Shown one piece after another: positions 1 to 10,620 of a stretch of 64,000 nt of DNA. The notes beneath the pieces were generated by a model that was given only the letters and a program-made list of their open reading frames with translations, was not told where the DNA came from and did no database searches. Position 1 is the stretch's first letter. Each line of letters opens with the position of its first letter. A program made the position numbers and the translations under genes. Origin of the DNA: Mesodorylaimus sp. YZB2_4 (taxonomy: Eukaryota; Nematoda; Enoplea; Dorylaimida; Dorylaimidae); NCBI GenBank assembly GCA_030248295.1, contig JASANH010001508.1:1116001-1180000 (forward strand), given 5' to 3'.

Positions 1-1
1 T

Positions 2-3000
2 TCGAAGCCTTGTCATCCGTCGGCGGTTTGCATAAAAGGGGCGAAAGATGCCGTGTGCGCTTGTCCGTTTGGTTACAAGCCGAAAAATGAGAAAGATGGC
101 CAAGGTAGAATAATTTGCGAAGGTAAGACGAAGGAAAAAGTTTTGAACTGGGTGGTTAGCGTTTGACGTTCTTTTTAGATGTAGATGAATGTCAACAAAG
201 TCCGAGGCGGTGTAGTCAGATTTGCAGAAATAGGCACGGAGATTATAGCTGCGGCTGCCATTATGGTTATGTCCTGCTGCGAGATAAGCGGACGTGTCGT
301 GCACTCGGTAAGGAGAGGGGTGTGTGAGGTGGGGGTCAGGATGTCAGTCTGATACATCGTAGAGATTTGAGTGGCATTTTTGTAGTATGTACAAATGCGT
401 AGAATATCTGTGATGCTAACGGGGCATAGCCAATCATGTAAAATGTTCCGCCTCGCGTTCAGAATGCAGGAATAGATATCGTTAATTAGGCGATAGCATA
501 AAGGCGGTATTAATGGCAACATTGGTCTGTGTAGAATAGATTTCATGTGATCCAGAGCCGAGGTGTGTAGGTGAGGTTATATTCATGGTAATTGCTCTGT
601 TTCAGGGGATCATCCTAAATTGTGGTTGTCGAATCGAGTCATGATCCGCGAAATTGATTTGATCACGAGGACACCGAAGGCACTTTTGCGAGGATTAGAT
701 TCGGCCGTAGCAATGGACTATTCGATCAAGAGGAATCTTGTGTTCTGGTCGGATGTGGCCAAAGAAATTATTTATAAGTACGTGCTCCTTATCAGAGTGT
801 TTTATTTTGTAAACTTGTTTGTATTTAGGTGCAGAATACCCTTAGCCAATGAGCGAATCGACGAAGGTGTGGACGCCACTTTTAATCAGACATCTCTGGT
901 CACGAAGAATCTATCGACGCCGGACGGCATGGCAGTTGATTGGATACACGATTTGTTGTACTGGACCGATACTGGGCTTAATACAATTTCCGTGATCGAT
1001 TTCGATGGCAAATACAGGAAAACGTTGTTCAATAGTAATTTGGATGAACCGCGAGCCATCGCGTTGGATCCTAGAGATGGGTAAGATGGGGATTTGATTG
1101 CCATAACTATTGTAAACCAGCGCACCCAGGCGGCGGGAGATAGCAGAGACAGAAGTCTCGGGCAAAAAACTGCGACAGGAGGAAGGCAAGTCTCGCGACT
1201 ACAGTATACCTGCCGCTGAAACATCAGTGATTCACGTCTCCTAGTCGACCTCGAGGAAATACCACCGAGGGTCGAGATTCACGAGCAAGATGCAATCAAT
1301 AAGCTATTTCCCTGTTTGGAGACAAGACGTACAAGTGCGCCTGCTCCCCGCACGCAAGAAATCCGCAATTTTTCTGCTAGCTCAATTAAATCACTGTGCA
1401 GAGCCACTTCGTCCATTTCTCTTGCCTTTTTATTTATGTGGGTGATTTTCCTCTTGAAAATGCAGTCAGAAAAACATGGACATGTATTTAAACTTGCAGG
1501 ACGCATCACAAAATAAGTTAGGGACTCTTAGCAAAAACTTTGACCCTCGACTCCCTACCCCGACCTCAACAAAAGTCGACTGAACACCAACGTCTCCCAG
1601 CCAGAGGAAGTATCGATCTCCCAGCCGCCACGAATTCTGGCTACACTGTGGTATGGGCAAGGTCCAGAAGATAGGAGTACAAGGTTACACGCTATTTTTG
1701 GTCAGGAAACATTTTCTCGCAGGATATCAAAAAATGCGATAGCGACACCTGCTAGAGATAGCTCATCGGTTTTTCTGGGTCTTGTCGCTTGAGCAGGGGC
1801 AAAGCATGCAGAGGGACAAGCCGTTCACGACACCAATTGAGTGGAGGAGTTCGGTTGCAGAGTAATGTTCTGGACGGATTGGGGAAACGAAGCCAAGATC
1901 GAACGAGCTTCGATGGATGCTACTCGGCGTGTGGTGATTGTTAAATCCAACATCCAATGGCCGAATGGGTTGGCGATCGATTATTTGGACAGGCGCATAT
2001 TCTGGGCGGATGCGAAACTGAAAATGATCAGCAGTTGTGGCTACGATGGTGGCAATCGAGTGACCGTGCTCAGCTCGTGGAGTTCGTTGCGGCATCCGTT
2101 CAGCCTGGCTGTGTTCGAAGAGTATATCTATTGGACGGACTGGGACACGGAGGGGATTCACTATGTGAATAAATACAGCGGCCATAATTCGAATGGGTCT
2201 GTATTATTGGCTGGATTGGCTGGACCGATGACAGTGCGCGTGTATCAGGAACAGAATCAGCCTATGAGTAAGCTTATTGTGTAGGTTTGGTATTGTGTGG
2301 CTTCACGATCTTGTACTTCATCAGCTTACAACAAATGCGAACGATCGACCTGTGAACAATTGTGCCTGCCATCGGAAGTAGACAAATCGAAAGTGGGGCG
2401 TAGCGATATCGCTCCTCCCTACACGTGTCATTGCCAGGATGGATACGCGATCGGTCCGGAAGCAACTGATTGTATCGGCCCGCCAAGTATGTCGTGGTCT
2501 TTGATCGGGGATTGGTCTGTAGGGCAGATGGTCTGAGCTTGTTATGCTCAAAGATTTGAGTCCCTTGAGCTCAGGCCACGGTAGAACCCTCCGGGGACTA
2601 CTTGATATTCCTCGCTTTCAGGAAGAAGCAAGACTGGTTCGTCTGAGGAGCTACACAATAACTCGCAGAAACAAAGCGGTCGATCGGCAGGTGTGGCGGT
2701 GGCTATCATTGGCATGTTGGCTATAGTCGTGGCCTGCGTAAGTGACATAAGGGAGACCGGGTAGTTGGTTTTTTTAATGCTGGCTGTTTTAGGTTGGTTT
2801 TGTTGTGTGGAGGCGGATGGCAAAGAACTCGCGTCGTTCGAAGCGTATGAATTTCGAGAATCCAGTCTACCGACGTACAGTAATTGATGATTCTGAGAAT
2901 GGCGGTCTTGGTGGTGGAATCCATTACGATCATTTACGTCTATCAGTCGAGGCTGACCAGTTCAATCCGACGATAGATACGATGAATGCGGGGGCCAGTT

Positions 3001-3149
3001 CTCGGTCTCACGCCAATGGCTCCGGCGTGTATCAGCCTGCGACAGGGGAGGGCGGCGAGGCGGTAATGGGGGTGGGCGTTGTTCAGAATGGCAAATATTC
3101 AATGACATTGCCTTTGACTGAGCACGAGGAAGGCTCGGAGTACGCGTAA
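2..3149 (+). CDS. LDL receptor-family protein, C-terminal part (gene enters from the left edge)
   Basis: The gene encodes the membrane-proximal part of an endocytic LDL-receptor/LRP-type receptor. Exons are about 2-122, 179-307, 606-778, 830-1080, 1861-2267, 2325-2486, 2621-2735 and 2793-3149; splice phases join consistently. In order they encode an EGF repeat, a calcium-binding EGF starting DVDEC, one six-bladed YWTD propeller ([34 protein letters not shown]), a closing EGF (CEQLCLPS), a short Ser/Asn/Gln-rich stalk, one membrane helix ([20 protein letters not shown]) and a cytoplasmic tail. The tail has FENPVY, the FxNPxY clathrin/PTB internalisation signal known in LDLR, VLDLR and LRP4. 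The EGF-EGF-propeller-EGF order fits LDLR/VLDLR as well as the last module of a larger LRP. The ligand-binding repeats lie outside the window, so the subfamily is undecided. The 780-bp intron 1081-1860 contains a SINE fragment. Confidence 0.9.
1101..1165 (+). repeat. Fragment of tRNA-related repeat family 2 (tail region)
   Basis: This stretch inside an intron of the LDL-receptor gene matches, in the opposite orientation, 29695-29760 and 35915-35985. The shared block contains the words CCAGCGCACCCAGGCGG and the GGAGAT...GAGAC segment. Only the tail part of the family is present here; the tRNA-like head seen at 29.9 kb is missing. Confidence 0.55.
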
Positions 3150-3765
3150 GGCTAGGTGTCTACAGTATGAGATGCTAATCTTATCACAATTGTACAGAGC
3201 TCGTGCGAAGTCGAGGGGACTGTTACTTAACCGAAACAGACCTTGTGTACTCGTGATCTGATCGTGTTCATTTTGTAGCCCAGTACCGTTTTCCTCGCTT
3301 TGATGGTGCCCCTGTGATTTTGAGTGCGACGAGAAGTTTGGGTAGCAGGTGTACGCAATAGGATTGCCTGGCGTGCTTTGATGAAGTATTGGACAAATTT
3401 GTATTTTCAAAAAATTTCTAATCTGAAAGAGGAAAATTTTAATTTTTGATACTTTTAGAACTTCATTTCTACTCATTTCAGTTTTTCTGTTTCTTTTTTG
3501 TCGTTTTTTTGCTCACTTGTCTAAATCCCAGTAGCGCAGTGGTAGCTTTACTGTGTTTCGTGTTAGGTAGCTAAGCACGTTCTTGAAATGCTAATACGCT
3601 TTGATTTCGGGTCTCACTTTTTTTTGCAAGATGCATTTGCAGAGTAACCAGTAAAGGTTTAAGGTTGAGAAGGCGTTTGGTCATGTATGGAATGAGTCCG
3701 TGTTCTGGGATCGTTAGTGTTGTCCGAGGCGGATGGGCCGTGAGTAGTAGCTTATATTTTCAGCC
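3150..3765. other. Intergenic spacer between the LDL-receptor gene and TRIAP1
   Basis: I see no coding region or repeat. Its right end is a splice-acceptor-like TATATTTTCAG that stops two bases before the TRIAP1 start codon, so part of the spacer is probably a 5' UTR intron or a trans-splicing outron. Confidence 0.4.
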
Positions 3766-4035
3766 ATGGAGCGAATGAATAGCATCTCGCCCGAATGCAA
3801 TGAGCTAAAGCACAAGTACGACGATTGCTTCAATTCCTGGTTCACTGAGAACTTTCTAAAAGGCGACAGCGACGACAGTGTGTGCGCCCCGCTCTTGAAA
3901 GCCTACCAGCAGTGTGTTCGGCAGGCGTTGGTCAAACAGCAGATCGATTTGTCGGAGGTGGAGAAGGATGTGATGGGCACGTCCGAGGATAAGTCGCACA
4001 CGCATCCTGGTGGCAAACCATCGGCGACCAAGTGA
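3766..4035 (+). CDS. TRIAP1: TRIAP1 / p53CSV-like mitochondrial intermembrane-space protein
   Basis: This is a single-exon, 89-residue protein of the TRIAP1/Mdm35 family. The family's members form a lipid-transfer complex with PRELI proteins in the mitochondrial intermembrane space and move phosphatidic acid. Twin Cx9C motifs are visible: [11 protein letters not shown] in the first helix and [11 protein letters not shown] in the second. Between them are the family-typical words [14 protein letters not shown]. The length is close to the usual 76-86 residues, with a slightly longer, Lys/Ser-rich C terminus. Two in-frame methionines open the frame (MERMNS); the second aligns with the start of vertebrate proteins, so either could be used. 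An acceptor-like TTTTCAG lies directly before the first ATG. Confidence 0.93.
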   Translation: MERMNSISPECNELKHKYDDCFNSWFTENFLKGDSDDSVCAPLLKAYQQCVRQALVKQQIDLSEVEKDVMGTSEDKSHTHPGGKPSATK

Positions 4036-4414
4036 TCACGTGACCTTGCTAGGACAGCTTATGCTCAGGTGCTGTGGACGTGGGTGTGGTGTGGTTGCGT
4101 GGGCAGATACTCACTGTCAGATCAAATGGCTTGGCTTGTAATAAGTGTCAAAAGACGATACAACATTTATTTAAAACACCAGTAGCATACTGTATGAACC
4201 CGCTGATAAGTTATCAGTACATACCCCGTTCGTCTGTAATGAATAGCATGAGACACTACGTGAATGACATAGATAAGGGGTGATTGTGCGCTGGGTGCCT
4301 GTGCCGGGGATTATCACAGTGCAGTGGGGGTGATAATGAGCTATTGTCAGTCCCACCACGGCCAGAGTGGGCATCCAAGCCTGGCCCAAAGACATGAGGA
4401 CCCTCTCCGCACAT
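4036..4414. other. Convergent 3' spacer between TRIAP1 (+) and the DEG/ENaC gene (-)
   Basis: This must hold both 3' UTRs. I see no further gene. The DEG/ENaC stop codon lies at its right edge. Confidence 0.4.
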
Positions 4415-6665
4415 CTACTTTTTGGCCTCCTGTAAGGTGGCATCGGGTTTGACCATTTCAGGCGCGGCGGGTATTCCTGCGGGAACATCTTCGCGGCGGG
4501 GTACATGGGTGGGCAAAGGGGGCGGGGCTGGGACGAGGGGATGGGCCTTGGGCAATGTGTGCTTGAATTTGATTTGGGCGCCCTTCTTCTTTCCCATCTT
4601 CTCCATGATCCCATCCCGTCGTTTCTTCCACATCTCATTGCACGGTTTGCACACGAACAAGGACATGCATTGGATGATGGTGATCAGGGTCATGCCAGTC
4701 CACAGCCCGCATACGCCGCCGATGTTCGAGATGAACGTGTCCCTGAATGAGTACCCTTTGAGTGGTCATGGTCAAGCTTTCAACTTCTCTGTTACCTTGC
4801 TTGCAGGAGGGGCCCTGGTGAGTCATGCTACAGCTGCAGGACTCATACAGTATCCTATCATTTGCACAAAGCGGGTGTGCGCAAGGATACCTTTCAAAGG
4901 ACACTCAAATGTCAACTTACATGGTCATCAGGGTCTCCTCCAAGACGACCGTATATGACAATTGGCCGAAGTAGATACTGTATCTGTTGAGCACGACTTC
5001 CTTGCGTTCGACTTTGCTGCGGATTTTGAAGTAGGATACAACGGGATCGTAGGTCAGCGTGTTGCATTCGCGCATGCACATGGCATCGATTTCTTCCTGA
5101 AACGGCTGCGATAATGCATCAATTTGGTCTGAAATGGTTGGAGAACTCACCAGGGGCCCCCATTGACCAAGACCGGACCGAATGGGGATGACGCAGGTGC
5201 GGACTTCTTCGATGTTGCACAAGCGCTTCATCCCCAACTCCTCGTTGTCCAGATAGTATCCGAGTGGTGAGCAGTTGCACACGTCGTTGGAGGCGATGAA
5301 CAACTTTTCCCAAGTGCAGATACCGGGCGTGTACATCTTCGAGTAGATCAGTTTGGCGTTGTTGATGCACGTGTCCTTGTACTGCCGTTTCGTGGCGTCC
5401 AGACGGATGAAGGCGTGCATTTCGGACGGCACTAGCACAGGGCTGTGATCCACCACTGTCATGTACGGCCCGATGTGCAAGCGCACGCCGAAGTTCTTGG
5501 TCTTACTGGTCGCCCTGGGCATGTCCGCGTACGCCAGCTCCGTCTTGAACTCGAATGCTGAACCGAAGCCAGGGAAGTCTTGGACGGCATCCGGTTGGCC
5601 ACCGTAACGAGGAGCCACCTAAACGAGATCACTACCTATTGGGTGTAGCCACTCCGCATCCTCCAGGGACACTTCTGAACTCGTGCTGTAATTCCTACAG
5701 TACTCTGCAGAGTTTGTCCTTGGCGATAGGAGATCAGCACCCCTGGTCTAACGCCTTAGTGTGCTCCTGATTTCTCGCCGGGCCGGGTCAGGTCCTGTCA
5801 TGTCATACTTTATCCATAGCCAAGCACCATAGAGCGTACAAGAGGGCTGAGGAACACACAGTTGACGATCATTTTTTCGAACCTTTCCCTGTAAGTAAGC
5901 ACCCAGCGTGAGAGGCAGACGCCTTAACCGCTAGGCCACGACTCGGGTCCTACACTACTACTACAGAACTGCTGTCTTACCCGTACCTTCAAGTGATAAC
6001 ACGTGCCAAAGTCGGAGAACACTCGGGTGCTGTGGTCGCAGCAGTTGAAGGCCTTATAAGAAAAGCGACAGCTCTTCAAAAAGTTGTTACATTCGTAGGC
6101 CGCGTCCTCGACGTATTGCTTGATATCATAAGCTTCCGGATTGACGCTCCGATTGAAATTCCAATGGTAGAGATTCTGCATGGTCTGATTGGCTTTTTCA
6201 TCCTTGAAGTCTTCCTTGTTGTAGGCCAGGATCATCAGATATCGTACAAACTGCGACACTATCTCTTGATCGTCCCAATCGACCAGGATCTGACTCCGGG
6301 GTGGCCACAGCATTGTTTGGTTGATGAATGTTTCGTTGTACTTACCTGCAAATCGTGGCGAGTGATTCCCCCTTTGCATCCACCGGACAAGTCCCCTTAC
6401 CTGTATTGCAAATGGTGACGTTGGGGAACAGCATGTAGTCTTGTTTCTCTTCTTGGATGCTGGTAGCCGTTGGATTATTGAAAAAGAGGACGCCGATTTG
6501 GTAGTTGTAGTAGATGATACCCGTGAAGGCACCGACCATAATAATGGACCAAAAGATCTTCCGGCATATTGTATCTGCCTTGGCCCAGTCCTGTAGACCG
6601 TGGCACGATATGTTGGCTGCTATCTCGGACGCGTAGTCATCCCTACGCTTTCCGCCCAAATCCAT
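4415..6665 (-). CDS. DEG/ENaC (degenerin/epithelial sodium channel) family subunit
   Basis: This is an amiloride-sensitive-type sodium channel subunit; these form trimeric plasma-membrane channels. Exons on the minus strand are about 6665-6401, 6345-5985, 5619-4921 (perhaps split, see below) and 4742-4415. Visible parts in order: a short N-terminal cytoplasmic stretch with ISCHGLQ, resembling the His-Gly gating motif; TM1 (IFWSIIMVGAFTGIIYYNYQ); the post-TM1 FPNVTICNTG; a large Cys-rich extracellular loop with several Asn-X-Ser/Thr sites; the pre-TM2 region; and TM2 with GGVCGLWTGMTLITIIQ, the family GLWxGxS-like selectivity-filter region. The C-terminal tail of about 70 residues is rich in Pro and Lys. 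At 5109-5153 a 45-nt stretch bounded by GTGAG and GCAG is in frame with its flanks and may be a tiny intron or coding. The long intron (about 5620-5984) contains a reverse-oriented SINE. Confidence 0.9.
5784..5958 (-). mobile_element. tRNA-derived SINE, family 1, minus-strand copy
   Basis: Read on the minus strand it starts with a tRNA-like head (GTGGCCTAGCGGTTAAGGC, an A-box-like word), has a degraded B-box region, and ends with the shared tail through ATGGATAAAGTATGACATGAC. The same body is seen at 19.2, 48.3, 57.9 and 59.8 kb. This copy is diverged and lies in an intron of the DEG/ENaC gene. Confidence 0.8.
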
Positions 6666-7289
6666 TTTTGAAGGCTTCTCCTACTTCCAGAAACCGTCTC
6701 TTCTTTTTCTGAATACCCCGAATGAGCTAATTTCTAGCTCAGTCCTCGATCGCTGATGAAACCCATCGGCCGTAACGGTCGGTTGTTATGGGATGTCGAG
6801 GCAACCTTGGAAGCGAGCCTATTCCCCAAGGTTCTTCCAATGATCCCGCACACATCTTTTCATAAATAGCCTGGCAAGGGGGCCCATGGTTCGTGATCGT
6901 CAGTGCCTGTCTCGAGAGATTCAACCGACAGGAACGACACATCTTACTTACAGTAGCCACAGTATTCCACGAGGACATAGTCGGATTTGGACGTGAGAGC
7001 CCTGCACCTCTCTCTGTGACGAGACACCCAGTCCGATCGATAGGCATCATTCCATGAGGATTAATCGCTGGGGTGCGCGACTTACAAAACCCAAAATAAA
7101 GTAAAGATAAGACGAAAAGTGCATGGGGAAGGGTCAGCAAATCAGGCATCACTCCACCTGTAAATTTCTCTAAGAGGTGGTCTTTTTTTAAAAAATACAT
7201 AGTACACCAAACTAAGACTCATGGCGCGCAACGAGCCCTCAAACAAAACTTACGAGGCAGGACACCCACACCATACATACCTTCGGTAC
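6666..7289. other. Upstream spacer of the DEG/ENaC gene
   Basis: This includes the presumed promoter and 5' UTR of the leftward DEG/ENaC gene and the approach to the MULE terminal repeat. I see no convincing gene. Confidence 0.35.
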
Positions 7290-8398
7290 ACCCCAACTGG
7301 GCGCTGCCATCTGGGCGCTGGCCATCTGGGCGCCGGCGACTGGACGCTGGCCAACTGGGCGCTGACCTAGCCTTGTACGAATTGAGTGAGCGGCAACTTG
7401 ACTCATAAGTAGTCCATGTGTGGCTATCACTCGTGCTGCAGTCGGAACTTTTGCCTATTACCATAACTAGTATTAAATCGCAGCGCGTTTATCCAAATAT
7501 GATCACAGCGGATATATTTATGTAAAGGATTAATTTATTAGAGATGCGAAAAAAGAGCATCGGTTGTGTTTTTTTCACTTAGTGCAAAACTTGCGTAAGC
7601 ATTTGGCATCTTCGCATCTTCTGGGCCGTTACAGTACAGATGCTGAGTTCTCTCTTCAAGCAAGAATGGTCACGTCAGTTGCATTCGTTCCAGAGGAGGA
7701 CGTTACCACAGCACTCCATGTTCTAGAAGTGCAGCAGCCTCAAGATTTGGATCCTATATATACTGGTTCGCCAATACGTCTGTCGGTCGTTTGCGCAATA
7801 ATGGTACGCGGGCCCCACCAACGTTTCCTTATTCTGTCTCGAATGTTTATGAACGTACAATAGCTGGAAATGATCGAACCAATAATTTTTCAGAAGCTTG
7901 TCACAAAAAGCTTCAGCAAGGATTTGGAGTCAGTCATCCAAACTTGTGGAGTTTCATTACAAAAGGGGTTCGACGCCAAGTGCGAGCGGTTCGTTGGAGG
8001 TCATGAACCAGCGCGAAAACGTCCACGGTACGAAGAAGCTGATCAGCGCATTTTGAACAAGGTGATTGCTTACGATCGTAATAATTTGGTTGAGTATCTT
8101 CGAGGTTTGTCTCATAATTATCGCATTTCGTGATATTGTCGTTGTTTTAGCGGGTGCTATCTTTTCTCTCAAGTGCACAAATGTAAGGGTGTTTTCACGA
8201 CTGACATTGAACGCAAAAGAAGTTTTAATTGCCACGCGGTGAGTTTCCCTTGACTCTTTATGCGCTTTTCTACTGCCCTGGCTCGGCGCCTAGTTTAACG
8301 GCGCCTATTTGACCAGCGCCTATTTTGTCTAACGTCCAGTTGGCCAGCGCCCAGTTGGCAGCGCCCAGTTGACCGCGTCCAGTTGGCCGTGACCGCCA
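7290..8398 (+). mobile_element. Decayed Mutator-like (MULE) DNA transposon with terminal inverted arrays
   Basis: Both ends carry short degenerate arrays built from CCAACTGGGCGCTGGCC-like units. At 7297-7370 they read on the plus strand (CTGGGCGCTGGCCATCTGG) and at 8290-8395 as the reverse complement (CCAGTTGGCCAGCGCCCAG). They therefore form long terminal inverted repeats of tandem structure. Between them is a broken MULE transposase. The element abuts the hAT element that starts at 8399. Exact outer boundaries and target duplication are not resolved. Confidence 0.65.
7564..8133 (+). pseudogene. MULE transposase fragment, frameshifted
   Basis: The first reading frame (from 7564) gives FFHLVQNLRKHL...SLQARMVTSVAFVPEEDV, a pattern typical of the C-terminal half of the MULE transposase domain (CxxHxxQNxxRK, then a conserved FxxxxRMLxALAFVP). 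The continuation, NDRTNNFSEACHKKLQQGFG followed by HPNLWSFITKG, matches the family's RTNNxxEGWHxxLxxxF...P.xxF word but lies in another frame, starting near 7791. A frameshift near 7800-7860 and the absence of the N-terminal DNA-binding part mark it as dead. Residues after 7990 resemble nothing I recognise. Confidence 0.75.
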
Positions 8399-9499
8399 CA
8401 GCGTTGCCAGACGTAGTGGAATTCCACTACTTTGGTGGATTTGGGGTGTCCGTAGTGGCGTAGTGGCCACTATGGTGGTTTTCCACGAGTAATGGTCACT
8501 CAGTGAATCGTAGTTGTTAGGGTAAAGTGCCAAAATCCGGAACTCCCAACACCCAAGTCCTCTTATTGCCAAAAAATTAGCAAGAGAGCGATGTTTTTTA
8601 AATTTTAGTTTGACTCAGCAGAATCCCCCGCGACGAAAACTGCTCCAAATTTTGGTTGAAGCTCAGTTACACGCTCCGCAAGGGTATTTTTAAAAACTGC
8701 GCTCTCGTTCCGCTTTAGGCTCACTTCGATCCTAATCGGATCACCCATAGGTTTGGGGGTTTTAGTCGATCTTAGGAGATAGATACGTTCTAGTTTTTTA
8801 AAAGCCAAGATTGAAACAACACCGTTTCTGTCTTTTTTTTGGACCAAAACAGAGTGTAACATCGCTTTAAAAAAATGAAGCTCTCTTCTACGCCTTCACC
8901 TTTTCTGTGCAAAAATGAAAATCACGCTGCCAGGACCGATCTGATATGACAATTTTTTTGCCGTAAACTAGCATGCTCGCCTGCTGCGCCAGCCGAAAAG
9001 CCTCGTCAAAAACAGTAAGGCATCGGATTAGATGGGCCATCGAGATGTTCTGGCTTAGGAACCATTCCGGATTAGGGCATTTTACCCTACTTATTGGGAG
9101 ATTGCTTTGGAAAGATTCCCTCAGTTATGATCAGATTCATGATTTATGACCATGATCAGGTATTTGCCTCTTAATGAATCGAAACGCGCAAAGCAGAACT
9201 TTTTGAGGTAGGGTGCTAAATATCTGCGAGGCATCACGGGCTGTATTGACTGGCTGGGCTGCTGCGCGGCATCACGTAGTACGTCGATCGATTTATTAAG
9301 CAGCCTACCTAAACTCTAAATTTTGATTGATTGGAAGCTATTTTGTATCCAGGGTGGACCTAAAATGTTGCATTATCGCTCTGTTGCGATAAAAATTTGT
9401 AGTGGCTGTTGTAGTGGATTTTGGAAAGATGTGAAGTGGCTGGTAGTGGATTTCAGGTGTCCTAGCAGTGGAATTCATTTTTCGCATCTGGCAACGCTG
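8399..9499. mobile_element. hAT-superfamily DNA transposon, non-autonomous or decayed (1,101 bp)
   Basis: The left end begins CAGCGTTGCCAGA (8399-8411) and the right end is its exact reverse complement (9487-9499), a perfect 13-bp terminal inverted repeat. The flanks are identical 8-bp target duplications, GACCGCCA at 8391-8398 and again at 9500-9507. An 8-bp duplication with a CAG(C/G)GTTGCCA-type end is characteristic of hAT elements. Subterminal regions carry repeated GTAGTGG words (8411-8470 and 9400-9470), as expected for transposase-binding sites. I see no transposase-like reading frame inside. Confidence 0.88.
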
Positions 9500-9599
9500 G
9501 ACCGCCATACACACTTGCTAGGGTAGGAAGAAACCACCATTTTAATTTATCTAAAATAAGCAGTAGTAGTTTAATTTATATTTATCTTGTTGCTAGTGT

Positions 9600-10400
9600 G
9601 TGTTCGAGATTCGATATCATATAACCCTCTGTTATAAGAGGGGTAGAAAAACTTCCCTTAGCAGTTTTTCTGACGAGCTAATAGGCGCACAAACGATGGG
9701 GACTCCTCTCTTCCATCATGGACCCGCTGGGCCCCTCTCACGCCTAGCGATGCGGTCTCCCTCTCAGCATACCCGGGCCCTGCCATATCCAGTGTTGCTG
9801 GTGGGTTCTAGGAACGGCCAGCCGCACTGTTAGTGGGCATGTCAGGACTCGAGGAGCGCGATGTCCGCATCGTCGATCCCGCTCAGGGGAGGATGCGGGA
9901 TCTCTTACGGCCCTGGGTCGCGTGGCTGCCCAAGCTTCACTGGGCGAAGGCTTCAGTCCATCCCGCACGGAGGTCACTGCAATTATGACTGTCGCACATG
10001 CGCCGTCAGGAACCCGTCTTATCAAGACTCGTGCATTCCGCATAGTCCATCACCTACTAACTCCTAATTGAGTGGCGCAGGCGGCAACAAGACTTTGACC
10101 GCTGATAGCCAAGGACCAAGGGTAGCCTCGCATTTATCGATCGAGGAAGATCCACCAATCCCAGATTCACTCACAGGTCAGGTTGGTACGTAGGTGGGCA
10201 TCTAAAATCTCATTTTTATGCTTTCGAAGCCAACAGCTCCAGCTCCAAAGTTTCCAAAGTGGGTTAGGTATAGAGGGGTTAGGTTTATACAAGTTGATCA
10301 CACGCTGTTCTGACAGTACCGGTATGTGCGAGCACATAAACAAGGCTGTCTGACAAACCATCAAACAAACAGTGGCTGCTACATTCCGATTATATTTCAT
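9600..10400 (+). repeat. Left arm of an inverted repeat enclosing module A
   Basis: This block of about 800 bp matches the minus strand of about 20400-19635. Anchor words include CCAGTGTTGCTGGTGGGTTC (near 9790), the GACTGAAGCC(T)TCGCCCA complement (near 9940) and GTTGATCACACGCTGTTCTG (near 10290). The family is unknown. It has no long reading frame and no obvious tRNA head. A short piece of its right end (ACAAACCATCAAACA) recurs at about 47215, next to module B. Confidence 0.75.
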
Positions 10401-10620
10401 TTACTAGTATACAATCGAATATAAAAAGACAGGGCAACAAAATAAAACGCACCAATTGTTAGTACACAAAGAACACAGGACAAAACATAAAAGACATCAC
10501 AAAACACAAAAGCAGAAAACACAACACAGAAAGACGCCACAAAAGACAAAAACAAAAACCACGGCACAAAAACACAAAATTACCAAAAGATCAACGTTTC
10601 GATAAAATTACACAAGCCGC

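Noticed and set aside
8605-8862. 85-residue minus-strand frame inside the hAT element as a possible transposase
   Set aside because: It is too short and has none of the hAT catalytic or dimerisation motifs.
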